Both the position numbers and the translations under genes were made by a program. Below, in pieces: positions 14,961 to 22,681 of a stretch of 48,811 nt of DNA (positions are counted from its first letter, which is position 1; the number at the start of each line of letters is the position of its first letter). Source of the DNA: JBOGCH01 sp051656645 (lineage in GTDB: Bacteria > Bacteroidota > Bacteroidia > Bacteroidales > Marinifilaceae); contig JBOGCH010000033.1 in assembly GCA_051656645.1 (NCBI GenBank), forward strand, positions 1 to 48,811, in the 5' to 3' direction. The notes below the pieces were generated by a model. It saw only the letters and a program-made list of their open reading frames with translations. It had not been told where the DNA came from and did no database searches.

Positions 14961-15690
14961 TGTGCTAGCTTCGCATTTAACCGTTCGCGTTGCTCACATT
15001 TAATCGCTTGCTTCGCTGCGCTATTTAGTGGCTCGCGTTGCTCGCATTTAATCGGCCTGACGGCCTATTTAGTCGCTTGCTTCGCTACGCTATTTAACGC
15101 TACGCTATTTAACAGCTTGCGTTGTGTTAGGACCCCTCTCCCTTCGGGGGTCTCCCCTTGCCAGGGGAGAATTGGCAAGATCTGTGAGTATTTTTTAAAG
15201 CTTCTCCCCTGACGGACCACTCTGTATTAATAGGCGAATTGGTAAGATGAGTGAGTTTTTTTAAGCCTCTCCTCTGTCGGACCCCTCTGTCCTCCGGACA
15301 TCTCCCCTTGCCAGGGGAGAAGCAGAACGAGATGAGTGAGTATTTTTTAAAGCTCTCTCCTCTGTCGGACCCTTCTTTCTTAGGGAGAGAATTGGCAAGC
15401 AGAGTGAGTATCTTTAAGCCTCTCCTCTGTCGGACCCCTCTGTCTTTACAGACATCTCCCCTTGCCAGGGGAGAAGCTGAGCGAGATGAGTGAGTATTTT
15501 TTAAAGCCTCTCCCCTGGCAAGGGGAGACCCCCGTAGGGAGAGGGGTCCTATAACTAGCTGCTTTAGCAGCATCATCTAAATTAAATGAGAAGCCGACTG
15601 CTTCGTTAAATAAGGCCGCAGGCCGTTAATGTTAAATAGGAGCTCCGCTCCCATATCGTTAAATAAGGCCATAGGCCGTTAAATATGAAT
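14961..15690. repeat. Repeat block B
   Basis: Left part (14961-15129): words CGCTTGCTTCGCTGCGC, GGCC-TGAC-GGCC and CGTTCGCGTTGCTCAC, separated by ATTTAA. Central element 15130-15549: starts GGACCCCTCTCCCTTCGGGG, ends CCCCGTAGGGAGAGGGGTCC, with several internal CTCCCC-TTGCCA-GGGGAG units. Right part: GCTGC-TTTA-GCAGC, GAAGCC-GAC-TGCTTC, GGCC-GCA-GGCC, GGAGC-TCC-GCTCC and GGCC-ATA-GGCC, separated by TTAAAT. ORFs on both strands here translate the repeat and are not genes. Confidence 0.88.
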
Positions 15691-15691
15691 T

Positions 15692-16270
15692 ATGCTAAAA
15701 ATAGAAAACCACCTATTAACCAACCCTACCACCCATAGCGTTAAGCGAATGCGGTGTCCAAAGAATAAGGTTCCGATGCCGATGCCCGAGTTGGCGGTGC
15801 TGCACTATACAGCGTCGGGGAGTGCGATGAGTTCGGCGCACTATTTAGTGAGAGAGGATGTGGATGCGTCGGCACATGTGCTGATTGCCCGTGACGGAAG
15901 AGTGATTCAGTTGGTACCTTTTAATGTGCAGGCGTGGCACGCTGGAAAGAGTTGCTATGAGGGACGTAGTGATGTGAACGGCTTTTCGGTGGGCATAGAG
16001 CTGCAGAATGCCGGCGAGCTGCACAAGCGGGGCGAGAAGTTTTATTCCTGGTATAATGCGGAGATACGTGCCGATGAGGTGTACCAACATGAGCAGGAGG
16101 GACGCGTTACCTATTGGCATACTTATACCGATGCGCAGCGCGCTACGCTGAAGGAGATTCTGGATTTACTCTACCACGAGTATGGCATCCGCAAGGTTGT
16201 GGGACATAGTGACATTACGGAAAGGAAAAAGGATCCGGGACCGGCGTTTGCTCACGGTGCTCGCATTTAG
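15692..16270 (+). CDS. N-acetylmuramoyl-L-alanine amidase (amidase_2/AmpD-like)
   Basis: 192 residues, no signal peptide. Cleaves the amide bond between MurNAc and the peptide stem. Zinc ligands fit the family: His38 in VLHYTASG, His172 in VVGHSDIT and Asp181 in KKDPGPAF; Glu103 in VGIELQN is the likely catalytic acid. With the nearby holin it could act as a lysis enzyme. Oddity: after DPGPAF the last residues (AHGARI) and the stop come from the repeat block that begins there (GCTCACGGTGCTCGCATTTAG), so the natural C-terminus was replaced. The catalytic core is complete. Confidence 0.88.
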   Translation: MLKIENHLLTNPTTHSVKRMRCPKNKVPMPMPELAVLHYTASGSAMSSAHYLVREDVDASAHVLIARDGRVIQLVPFNVQAWHAGKSCYEGRSDVNGFSVGIELQNAGELHKRGEKFYSWYNAEIRADEVYQHEQEGRVTYWHTYTDAQRATLKEILDLLYHEYGIRKVVGHSDITERKKDPGPAFAHGARI

Positions 16271-16650
16271 TTGCTTGCTTCGCTGCGCTATTTAACCGTT
16301 CGCGTTGCTCACATTTAATCGGCCTGACGGCCTATTTAGTCGCTTGCTTCGCTGCGCTATTTAACGCTACGCTATTTAACAGCTTGCGTTGTGTTAGGAC
16401 CCCTCTCCCTTCGGGGGTCTCCCCTTGCCAGGGGAGAATTGGCAAGATCTGTGAGTATTTTTTAAAGCTTCTCCCCTGGCAAGGGGAGATGTCCGGTAGG
16501 ACAGAGGGGTCCTATAACTAGCTGCTTTAGCAGCACCATCTAAATTAAATGAGAAGCCAACGGCTTCGTTAAATAAGGGACGCAGTCCCGTTAAATAAGA
16601 CCGAAGGTCGTTCAATAGGAGCTTGCTCCGATAAGGCCCATAAGCCATTC
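16252..16650. repeat. Repeat block C
   Basis: Left part (about 16262-16396) is nearly identical to the left part of block B. The minimal inverted-repeat element lies at 16397-16512 (116 bp; GGACCCCTCT start, AGAGGGGTCC end, one TTGCCA palindrome pair). Right part: GCTGC-TTTA-GCAGC, GAAGCC-AAC-GGCTTC, GGGAC-GCA-GTCCC, AGACC-GAA-GGTC and GGAGC-TT-GCTCC. Its left edge supplies the amidase stop codon. Confidence 0.88.
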
Positions 16651-16678
16651 TTTATTTAACCTTTTAATTTTTAAAGTT

Positions 16679-17314
16679 ATGGCAATTTTTTTAACACCAC
16701 TTGGACAGTTTCGTAACAAATTAGGAAACACAGTGACTTATACTTACGATGGTACAACAATTATGAGAGCAGCAGCAGCGAAGGTGCGTAATCCGCGATC
16801 GCCGAAGCAGTTGCAACAGCGTACCCGATTTGCGGCTGCGGGAACGATGGCTCGTGCGCTGACAGGTCTGCTTAACGTTAGCTACACCAAGAAGGATGCT
16901 TTGTCCGGGAAGAAAGCTACGTTTGTACGTCTGAATATGCCGGCTATTACTACCGACGGGACGCTGCAGACTACCATTGACTATGCTGCATTGCAGGTGG
17001 CATACGGGATGTTGGTGTCCTATCCGGTAAAAGTGACATGGGACGAAGATTTAGGCGAGTACTCCTTTGAGCAGGGTGCCGACCGAATTCTGGAGCAGTG
17101 CTACGAGCCGGATACCTTGAACATGATGGTGGCAGTGTTACTGAACACCGTGACTGGAAGAGTGAGTTTGATTGAGTTGAAGCAGATTGGCGAGGTGGGA
17201 GCTACGCGGGCCTCACTACCGGAGGGATGGACAAAGGAGACCACTAAGGTCTACACCTTTGCTATGAACGAGGAGTTGAAGCAAAGCTCTAATAGTGAGT
17301 ATCACGAGGTATAA
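16679..17314 (+). CDS. DUF6266 family protein (copy 2)
   Basis: 211 residues. The N-terminus is the textbook form of this family: GQFRNKLGNTVTYTYDG, then RNPRSPKQLQQRTRFAAAG, i.e. G-x-x-G-N-x-V-x-Y ... (K/R)NP-x-(S/T)-x-x-Q-x-x-x-R-x-x-F. The middle and C-terminus are beta-rich. Only distantly like copy 1 at 13919, so not a recent duplication. It is bounded by repeat blocks C and D and followed at once by a strong terminator (17320-17351), so it is likely monocistronic. Function unknown. Confidence 0.78.
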   Translation: MAIFLTPLGQFRNKLGNTVTYTYDGTTIMRAAAAKVRNPRSPKQLQQRTRFAAAGTMARALTGLLNVSYTKKDALSGKKATFVRLNMPAITTDGTLQTTIDYAALQVAYGMLVSYPVKVTWDEDLGEYSFEQGADRILEQCYEPDTLNMMVAVLLNTVTGRVSLIELKQIGEVGATRASLPEGWTKETTKVYTFAMNEELKQSSNSEYHEV

Positions 17315-17319
17315 CAGAC

Positions 17320-17351
17320 AACCACGGTGCGCAATACGCACCGTGGTTTTT
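17320..17351 (+). terminator. Intrinsic terminator after DUF6266 copy 2
   Basis: A 12-bp perfect stem (AACCACGGTGCG / CGCACCGTGGTT), loop CAATA, then TTTTT, five bases after the stop codon. Confidence 0.9.
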
Positions 17352-17445
17352 AAGCCTCTCCCCTGGCGGACCCCTCTGTCTTCACAGACATCTCCCCTTG
17401 CCAGGGGAGAAGCTAAGCAAGATGAGTGCGTTTTTTTAAGCCTCT
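17352..17445. repeat. Repeat block D (left part of an element holding DUF559)
   Basis: Contains CCTCTCCCCTGG, GGACCCCTCT, TGTCTTCACAGACA and CTCCCC-TTGCCA-GGGGAG, then TTTTTTTAAGCCTCTC, where the repeat breaks off. The matching right part resumes at about 17905 beyond the DUF559 gene. Confidence 0.75.
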
Positions 17446-17505
17446 CTTATTTGTTACTTAATCTCTGTAAACCTATTGATTTTCAATTGCGTAAATAAAC
17501 GAAAA

Positions 17506-17895
17506 ATGTATACAAATAATAGTGATTCCAGAAATAATTTATACGGATTAAAGATGTATAGGAGGTCGTTACGTAGGAAAGCGACTCCGGCAGAACGGTA
17601 TTTGTGGAAGTTGCTGCATATTCCTCCCCTTAAGCCTTTTAGATTTAGACGGCAGCATAGTTTCGGACCTTATATTCTAGATTTTTATAGTCCTTCGACG
17701 TTAATAGCGATTGAGTTGGACGGTGTGCAGCATTCTACAGATGAGGGACTAGAGTATGATAAACGAAGGGATGATTATTTGCTTGATAATGGAATAGTGG
17801 TGTTACGATTTGAGAATAAAGCGGTTTTTGATATGGAGTCGAATGTTATAGATGTGATTGTTAGGATGTGTACTAGGAGTAGGGAGGGGGTATAA
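17506..17895 (+). CDS. DUF559 / Vsr-like endonuclease-domain protein
   Basis: 129 residues from ATG 17506; a TTG at 17476 is weaker. Family hallmarks in order: LRRKATPAERYLWKLL (helix with the conserved Glu), FRFRRQHSFGPYILDFYSPS (RRQ and the DFY acid), LIAIELDGVQHS (the E-L-D-G strand), YDKRRDDYL and IVVLRFENKAV. This is the PD-(D/E)XK-like fold related to very-short-patch-repair endonucleases, so a DNA-nicking or cutting role is likely but unproven. The gene is placed inside a split copy of the GGACCCC repeat element: repeats end 60 bases before it and resume about 10 bases after it. Confidence 0.85.
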   Translation: MYTNNSDSRNNLYGLKMYRRSLRRKATPAERYLWKLLHIPPLKPFRFRRQHSFGPYILDFYSPSTLIAIELDGVQHSTDEGLEYDKRRDDYLLDNGIVVLRFENKAVFDMESNVIDVIVRMCTRSREGV

Positions 17896-18485
17896 TCCGT
17901 GTTTTTAAGCTTCTTCTCTATAGGACCCCTCTGTCCTCCGGACATCTCCCCTTGCCAGGGGAGAAGCTGAGCAAGCTGAGTGACTATCTTTAAAGCCTCT
18001 CCCCTGGCGGACCCCTCTGTCTTTACAGACATCTCCCCTTGCCAAGGGAGAAGCAGATCCCCGAAGGGAGAGGGGTCTTATTATCTCCTGCCTTTAGGCA
18101 GATTATTTTAAATAGCGCAGCGAATAAATGAGGCCATAGGCCGTTAAATAGGGACTTTAGTCCCGTTAAATGAAACTGAAGGTTTTTAATTTGTGCTTCG
18201 CGATGTGTTTAGGACCCCTCTGTCTTTACAGACATCTCCCCTGGCAAGGGGAGATGTCCTTTAGGACAGAGGGGTCTGCCAGGGGAGAAGCTGAGCAAGA
18301 TGAGTGACTATCTTTAAAGCCTCTCCCCTGGCAAGGGGAGATGTCCGATAGGACAGAGGGGTCTTATAACTAGCTGCTTTAGCAGCATCATCTAAATTAA
18401 ATGAGAAGCCAATGGCTTCGTTAAATGAGGGACCCCAGTCCCGTTAAATGAGGCCGTAGGCCGTTAAATAGGTACTTCCGTAAGT
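17896..18485. repeat. Repeat block E
   Basis: Two GGACCCC-type elements, 17933-18077 and 18212-18363, with palindromes TGTCC-TCC-GGACA, TGTCT-TTAC-AGACA and CTCCCC-TTGCCA-GGGGAG, separated by hairpin words GGCC-ATA-GGCC, GGGACT-TT-AGTCCC and a degenerate AACTGAAGGTT. The right part has GCTGC-TTTA-GCAGC, GAAGCC-AAT-GGCTTC, GGGAC-CCC-AGTCCC and GGCC-GTA-GGCC with TTAAAT spacers. Confidence 0.85.
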
Positions 18486-18575
18486 AAATCTTCAATAATA
18501 ATTATAAGTTCTATTCATTTTTAAATATTTTTTCTAACTTAGCCCCTCATTATCAATCAAACACACCATTTAGAA

Positions 18576-20159
18576 ATGAAAAAACTACACTCAGGAATTA
18601 TGTATTCCCTGACAGGCTTAACATGTATTGCGGCTGCGCAACCGGCGTTGGCGGCAAAGAAAAGCAAACAAAAGCCTCTAAACATTGTTTACATTATGAC
18701 CGATGATCATACGCAACAGATGATGAGTTGCTATGATAATAGGTTTGTTGAGACGCCAAATTTGGATAGAATTGCTAAGGATGGGGTACGTTTTACTCGC
18801 AGTTATGTTGCCAATTCCATTAGTGGTCCTAGTAGGGCGTGTATGCTTACAGGAAAGCATAGTCATGCCAATAAGTTTTACGATAACTCGAGCTGTGTTT
18901 TCGATTCAGCGCAGCAGACGATGCCTAAGCTTTTACGCAGGGCGGGATATCAGACTGCGATGATTGGAAAATGGCACTTGGAGAGTACTCCGTCGGGCTT
19001 TGATTTCTGGGAGATTCTTCCGGGACAGGGCGATTATTACAATCCGACGTTTATCCAAATGGATAAGAAACGCGTGCAAAAACAGGGGTATGTGACAAAT
19101 ATAATTACGGATATGGCGACCGACTGGTTGGATAGCCGTGATAAGGAGAAGCCGTTCTGTGTGTTTGTACATCACAAGGCGGTGCACCGTAACTGGATGC
19201 CGGATACTGCGCATTTGCATTTGTACGAGGATAAGACGTTTACGCTACCGGAGAATTTTTATGATAATTACGAAGGACGTGAGGCGGCTGCCGCTCAGAG
19301 AATGAGCATTGACAAGGATATGGATTTGATTTACGATTTAAAGATGATGCTTGACGGTAAGAGATCGCCATACCGTGGGTATTTTGAGAATATTGTGAAA
19401 CGTATGAACGCTACGGAGCGCGCGGCATGGGACAAGGTGTACGATCCTATTATTAAGGATTTCTACAGTCGTGACCTGAAAGGGAAGGAGCTTGCCGAGT
19501 GGAAGTACCAACGTTATATGCGCGATTATGCAAAGACGTTAAAGTCGTTGGATGAGAATGTGGGTAGATTGTTGGATTATTTGGAAAAGAATGATTTGTT
19601 GGACAACACGCTTGTGGTGTATACTTCCGATCAAGGTTTCTATATGGGTGAGCACGGTTGGTTTGACAAGCGTTTTATGTACGAGGAGTCTATGAGTACG
19701 CCGTTGGTGATGCGTTTGCCTAAGGGATATAAAAAACGTGGTGACATTGCGCAGTTGGTACAAAATATTGACTATGCTCCTACGTTCCTAGATATGGCCG
19801 GTGTTGATGTGCCTGCCGATATGCACGGGGTGTCGTTGATGCCGTTGTTGAAAGGGAAGAAGGCGAAGGATTGGCGTAATTCGTTGTACTATCAGTTTTA
19901 TGAGTATCCGGGTGAGCATGCGGTGAAACGTCACTATGGGGTGCGTACGAATCGTTATAAGCTGATACATTTTTACAATAACATCGATCAGTGGGAGTTG
20001 TACGATTTACAGGAGGATCCTACGGAGATGAAGAATCTTTACAATGACCCTCAATATGCAGAGTTGGTGAAAGAGCTTAAGGCTGAGATTGTCCGCTTAC
20101 AGGTGCAATATGATAGTCCTACTCGTTTTTCGACAAAACGCGATAGAGAGACTAAATAA
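18576..20159 (+). CDS. Serine-type sulfatase, N-acetylglucosamine-6-O-sulfatase-like
   Basis: 527 residues with a signal peptide (MKKLHSGIMYSLTGLTCIAA, cleavage near ALAA/KK), so it acts in the periplasm or at the cell surface. Metal-binding MTDDH (Asp43, Asp44). The active-site motif is S83-G-P-S-R-A-C-M-L-T-G, where Ser83 is converted to formylglycine by an anaerobic maturase (anSME type). Later motifs GKWHLES, HHKAVHRNW and YTSDQGFYMGEHGWFDKRFM complete the alkaline-phosphatase-like fold. The overall look is that of host-glycan GlcNAc-6-sulfatases of Bacteroidota (family S1_11 from memory). It is a lone gene between repeat blocks, with no SusCD pair. Confidence 0.9.
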   Translation: MKKLHSGIMYSLTGLTCIAAAQPALAAKKSKQKPLNIVYIMTDDHTQQMMSCYDNRFVETPNLDRIAKDGVRFTRSYVANSISGPSRACMLTGKHSHANKFYDNSSCVFDSAQQTMPKLLRRAGYQTAMIGKWHLESTPSGFDFWEILPGQGDYYNPTFIQMDKKRVQKQGYVTNIITDMATDWLDSRDKEKPFCVFVHHKAVHRNWMPDTAHLHLYEDKTFTLPENFYDNYEGREAAAAQRMSIDKDMDLIYDLKMMLDGKRSPYRGYFENIVKRMNATERAAWDKVYDPIIKDFYSRDLKGKELAEWKYQRYMRDYAKTLKSLDENVGRLLDYLEKNDLLDNTLVVYTSDQGFYMGEHGWFDKRFMYEESMSTPLVMRLPKGYKKRGDIAQLVQNIDYAPTFLDMAGVDVPADMHGVSLMPLLKGKKAKDWRNSLYYQFYEYPGEHAVKRHYGVRTNRYKLIHFYNNIDQWELYDLQEDPTEMKNLYNDPQYAELVKELKAEIVRLQVQYDSPTRFSTKRDRETK

Positions 20160-20164
20160 TATAG

Positions 20165-20207
20165 GGAACATCGGTGCGTACGGGAAGTGCGCACCGATGT
20201 TCCTTTT
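20165..20207 (+). terminator. Intrinsic terminator after the sulfatase
   Basis: A 14-bp perfect stem (GGAACATCGGTGCG / CGCACCGATGTTCC) with an 11-base loop, followed by TTTT, starting five bases after the stop. Confidence 0.9.
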
Positions 20208-20213
20208 AGGGGG

Positions 20214-21090
20214 GCGCTATTAAATGAAGCTCGCGTTGCTCGCATTTAATCGGCCGGTGGCCTAGTTAGTTGCTCGCTTCGCTTGCTATTTAATCGCTAC
20301 GCTATTTAAATTCTTAAATGAGGAGCTACGCTCCGTTAAATGAGGCCATAGGCCGTTAAATAGGGACTTCAGTCCCGTTAAATAAGACCAAAGGTCTTTT
20401 ATTTGTGCTTCGCGATGTGTTTGGGACCCCTCTGTCCTCCGGACATCTCCCCTTGCCAGGGGAGAATTGGCCAGATTCGTGAGTATCTTAAAGCTTCTCC
20501 CTTGGCGGACCCCTCTGTCCTCCGGACATCTCCCCTTGCCAGGGGAGAATTGGCCAGATTCGTGAGTATCTTAAAGCTTCTCCCCTGGCGGACCCCTCTG
20601 TCTTTACAGACATCTCCCCTTGCCAGGGGAGAATTGGCCAGATTCGTGAGTATCTTAAAGCTTCTCCCCTGGCGGACCCCTCTGTCCTCCGGACATCTCC
20701 CCTTGCCAGGGGAGAATTGGCCAGATTCATGAGTATCTTAAAGCTTCTCCCTTGGCGGACCCCTCTGTCCTCCGGACATCTCCCCTTGCCAGGGGAGAAT
20801 TGGCCAGATTCGTGAGTATCTTAAAGCTTCTCCCTTGGCGGACCCCTCTGTCCTCCGGACATCTCCCCTTGCCAAGGGAGATGTAGATCCCCGTAGGGAG
20901 AGGGGTCCTATTATCCGCTGCTTTTAGCAGATTCCTATAAAATAGCGCAGCTATTAAATGAAGCTCGCGTTTCTCGCATTTAATCGGCCGGTGGCCTAGT
21001 TAGTTGCTCGCTTCGCTTGCTATTTAATCGCTACGCTATTTAAATTCTTAAATGAGGAGCCACGCTCCGTTAAATAAGACCGAAAGTCTT
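20214..21090. repeat. Repeat block F
   Basis: Two almost identical copies of a roughly 120-bp hairpin-word segment (about 20222-20342 and 20944-21064; GGCC-GGT-GGCC, GCTCGCTTCGCTTGC, and GGAGC-TAC-GCTCC versus GGAGC-CAC-GCTCC) flank a long tandem array (20424-20908). The right end carries AGAC-CGAA-AGTCT next to the stop of the minus-strand gene at 21100. Confidence 0.88.
20424..20908. repeat. 83/84-bp tandem array within an inverted-repeat element
   Basis: GACCCCTCTGTC begins at 20425, 20508, 20591, 20675, 20758 and 20841, giving periods 83, 83, 84, 83 and 83. The single extra base comes from a TGTCTTTACAGACA hairpin replacing TGTCCTCCGGACA. Five complete units and a last partial one end in CCCCGTAGGGAGAGGGGTCC, complementary in layout to the start. 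Confidence 0.9.
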
Positions 21091-21099
21091 TTAATTGAA

Positions 21100-22194
21100 C
21101 TATTTATTTCCACTTAACTGTGGCGTCATATCCTCAAGTATTTCTTTATAGTCCTGTATTTTGCGTTGGATGAGGGCGAGTTCGTCGCCTGTGATGTGGT
21201 TGTCATAGGCGGTGTAGAAGCATTGGCGGGCTGCTTCGATGGCTTGGGTGATGCGACCGGCACGTTTTAGACAACGACCCATTTGGTCATAGCAAGAGGG
21301 GTCGTTGGCTTTGTTGTGTTTGTCGATGAGGGTTTGGAATATTTCCGCACCGTATAGGTTTAGTATTTGTGATGATACTTCGACTTCGGCGATGGCAGTG
21401 GCAATTTCAGTGAGGCATTGCTCACTGTCTGCATCGTCGGTGCGCCATTGTTTGGCGAAGGCGAGTGCGTTGGCTTCGTCGATGTTTAGCAGGGCGCGCA
21501 TTTTGTAGCGGTTGAGTTGTTGGCGCTCCTCCGGGTAGGTGTTGATGATGCCATCCAGATGGTAGAGTGCTTTTATGTATTCGTGATTTTCAAAGTAACC
21601 GATGGCTTCGTCGAGTGAGCATGGGGCATCCTGTAGTAGGGAGGCGATGACTATTTCTATTTCGCCAATGGTGGTGGTGCTCCAGGTGGTCCACACGCCG
21701 TTTACCAATCCGTTGGCGTCGACAACAACGATGGAGGGGTTGCCCGTTTCCATGAATTGTTGAAATACGTCGGCGTTGATAATAACGGGGAATTTGTACC
21801 CTTTGTCGGTCCAATGTTTTTCCAGGTGTCCGGGTTGGATGTCCTGCTGGCAGTTTACGCCTATGATTTCAAATTGCTGACCACGGTATTTACCCAAGGT
21901 GCTGTCCAGTTTGTGTGTGATGAAGCGTGCAGGGGCATTCCAGGAGTCCCAGAATTCAAGTAGCACGACTTTACCCTTTATATTGTTGTTGGTGTATTCT
22001 TTGCCATTGTGTGCGGTTAGAGCGAACGAGGGTAGACTTTTACCGTTAAATGCATCGGTCCACGATACGGTGTGGGTGCGCATGAAAGCTTCATAGTCGT
22101 TATTACGTTGTGTAGGTGCTGAGCATGCGGCGGCAAGCGCGGCGATGGTTGCTAGCGCTAGCATTTTTTTGCGTATGATGGCATATTTCGTCAT
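21100..22194 (-). CDS. TlpA/thioredoxin-fold lipoprotein lacking the CxxC
   Basis: 364 residues. The N-terminus has a basic start, a hydrophobic core and a near-canonical lipobox ending at Cys24 (AALAAAC), so it is probably lipid-anchored. Residues 52-190 have the TlpA/AhpC fold: LPSFALTAHNGKEY, KVVLLEFWDSW, IIGVNCQQD and NPSIVVVDANG. The expected WCxxC active site reads W-N86-A-P-A89-R, so both cysteines are lost and thiol chemistry is not possible. Residues 200-364 are helical and TPR-like. It may be a scaffold or binding protein. Bounded by repeat block F at its 3' end. Confidence 0.85.
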   Translation of the reverse strand: MTKYAIIRKKMLALATIAALAAACSAPTQRNNDYEAFMRTHTVSWTDAFNGKSLPSFALTAHNGKEYTNNNIKGKVVLLEFWDSWNAPARFITHKLDSTLGKYRGQQFEIIGVNCQQDIQPGHLEKHWTDKGYKFPVIINADVFQQFMETGNPSIVVVDANGLVNGVWTTWSTTTIGEIEIVIASLLQDAPCSLDEAIGYFENHEYIKALYHLDGIINTYPEERQQLNRYKMRALLNIDEANALAFAKQWRTDDADSEQCLTEIATAIAEVEVSSQILNLYGAEIFQTLIDKHNKANDPSCYDQMGRCLKRAGRITQAIEAARQCFYTAYDNHITGDELALIQRKIQDYKEILEDMTPQLSGNK

Positions 22195-22604
22195 AAGTGG
22201 CTATTATATAAAGGGATGTAACTATGTTATTTGGTTGGTTATTTAACGCAGTATGCGCGGGTGTGGTTGGGGTATGGGTATTAATAAATGTGAATTTTGG
22301 AGGTGTAAGGGGGATGAGGTTACAGTTTTAGCACTTTTTTTTGAGTGGGTGAGGGGGTAGGAGTACGAAAACGAGTGAAAGTGTGTGATTATTTGTTGCT
22401 ATCGGTCTGTTTTTTATGGTTGAAATGCCATTAATTGGTTGACAGACAAAGTGAATGAGAGGTTGAATTGTGTAAAAGTATTTACAGAAAGTGCTGTTTG
22501 GGATCCGAAAGTTTAATATGTATGAAAATTAAAAAAAGGATTGCCATTTTTTTAGTTAACACACTGACAATCTTTTACTTTTTTGAAAATAAACGATTGG
22601 TTTG
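22195..22604. other. Intergenic region before the ribosomal super-operon
   Basis: About 410 bases with no ORF. G-rich stretches occur at 22341-22365 (GAGTGGGTGAGGGGGTAGG), similar to the G-rich motif at 13039. No terminator for either neighbour was recognised. Confidence 0.4.
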
Positions 22605-22636
22605 TTTGGTATCACGGAAAATAATATATACATTTG
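22605..22636 (+). promoter_or_regulatory. Promoter of the rpsL super-operon
   Basis: TTTG (22605-22608), 20 bases, TACATTTG (22629-22636): exact fit to the Bacteroidota consensus TTTG-N19-21-TAnnTTTG. The expected start of transcription is near 22643, giving a leader of about 40 bases before rpsL. Confidence 0.8.
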
Positions 22637-22681
22637 CACCTCAATTTGAATAAATCTATAGTAATTAAAAAAGCACTTGAA

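Noticed and set aside
15127..15576. ORFs on both strands in repeat block B, and similar ones at 16394, 17295, 20403 and 20488
   Set aside because: They translate the palindromic repeats (proteins full of SPLARGE-like strings) and are open on both strands by symmetry; no start region or family support.
20424..20908. CRISPR array
   Set aside because: Units are 83 bp with no unique spacers, and no cas genes lie nearby.
11580..21090. Integron cassette array with attC sites
   Set aside because: Single genes between palindromic blocks look cassette-like, but the conserved GTTRRRY/RYYYAAC core is not present and no integrase is in the window.
5634..22600. Insertion sequence with transposase
   Set aside because: No transposase, resolvase or integrase motifs were found in any frame despite the many repeats.
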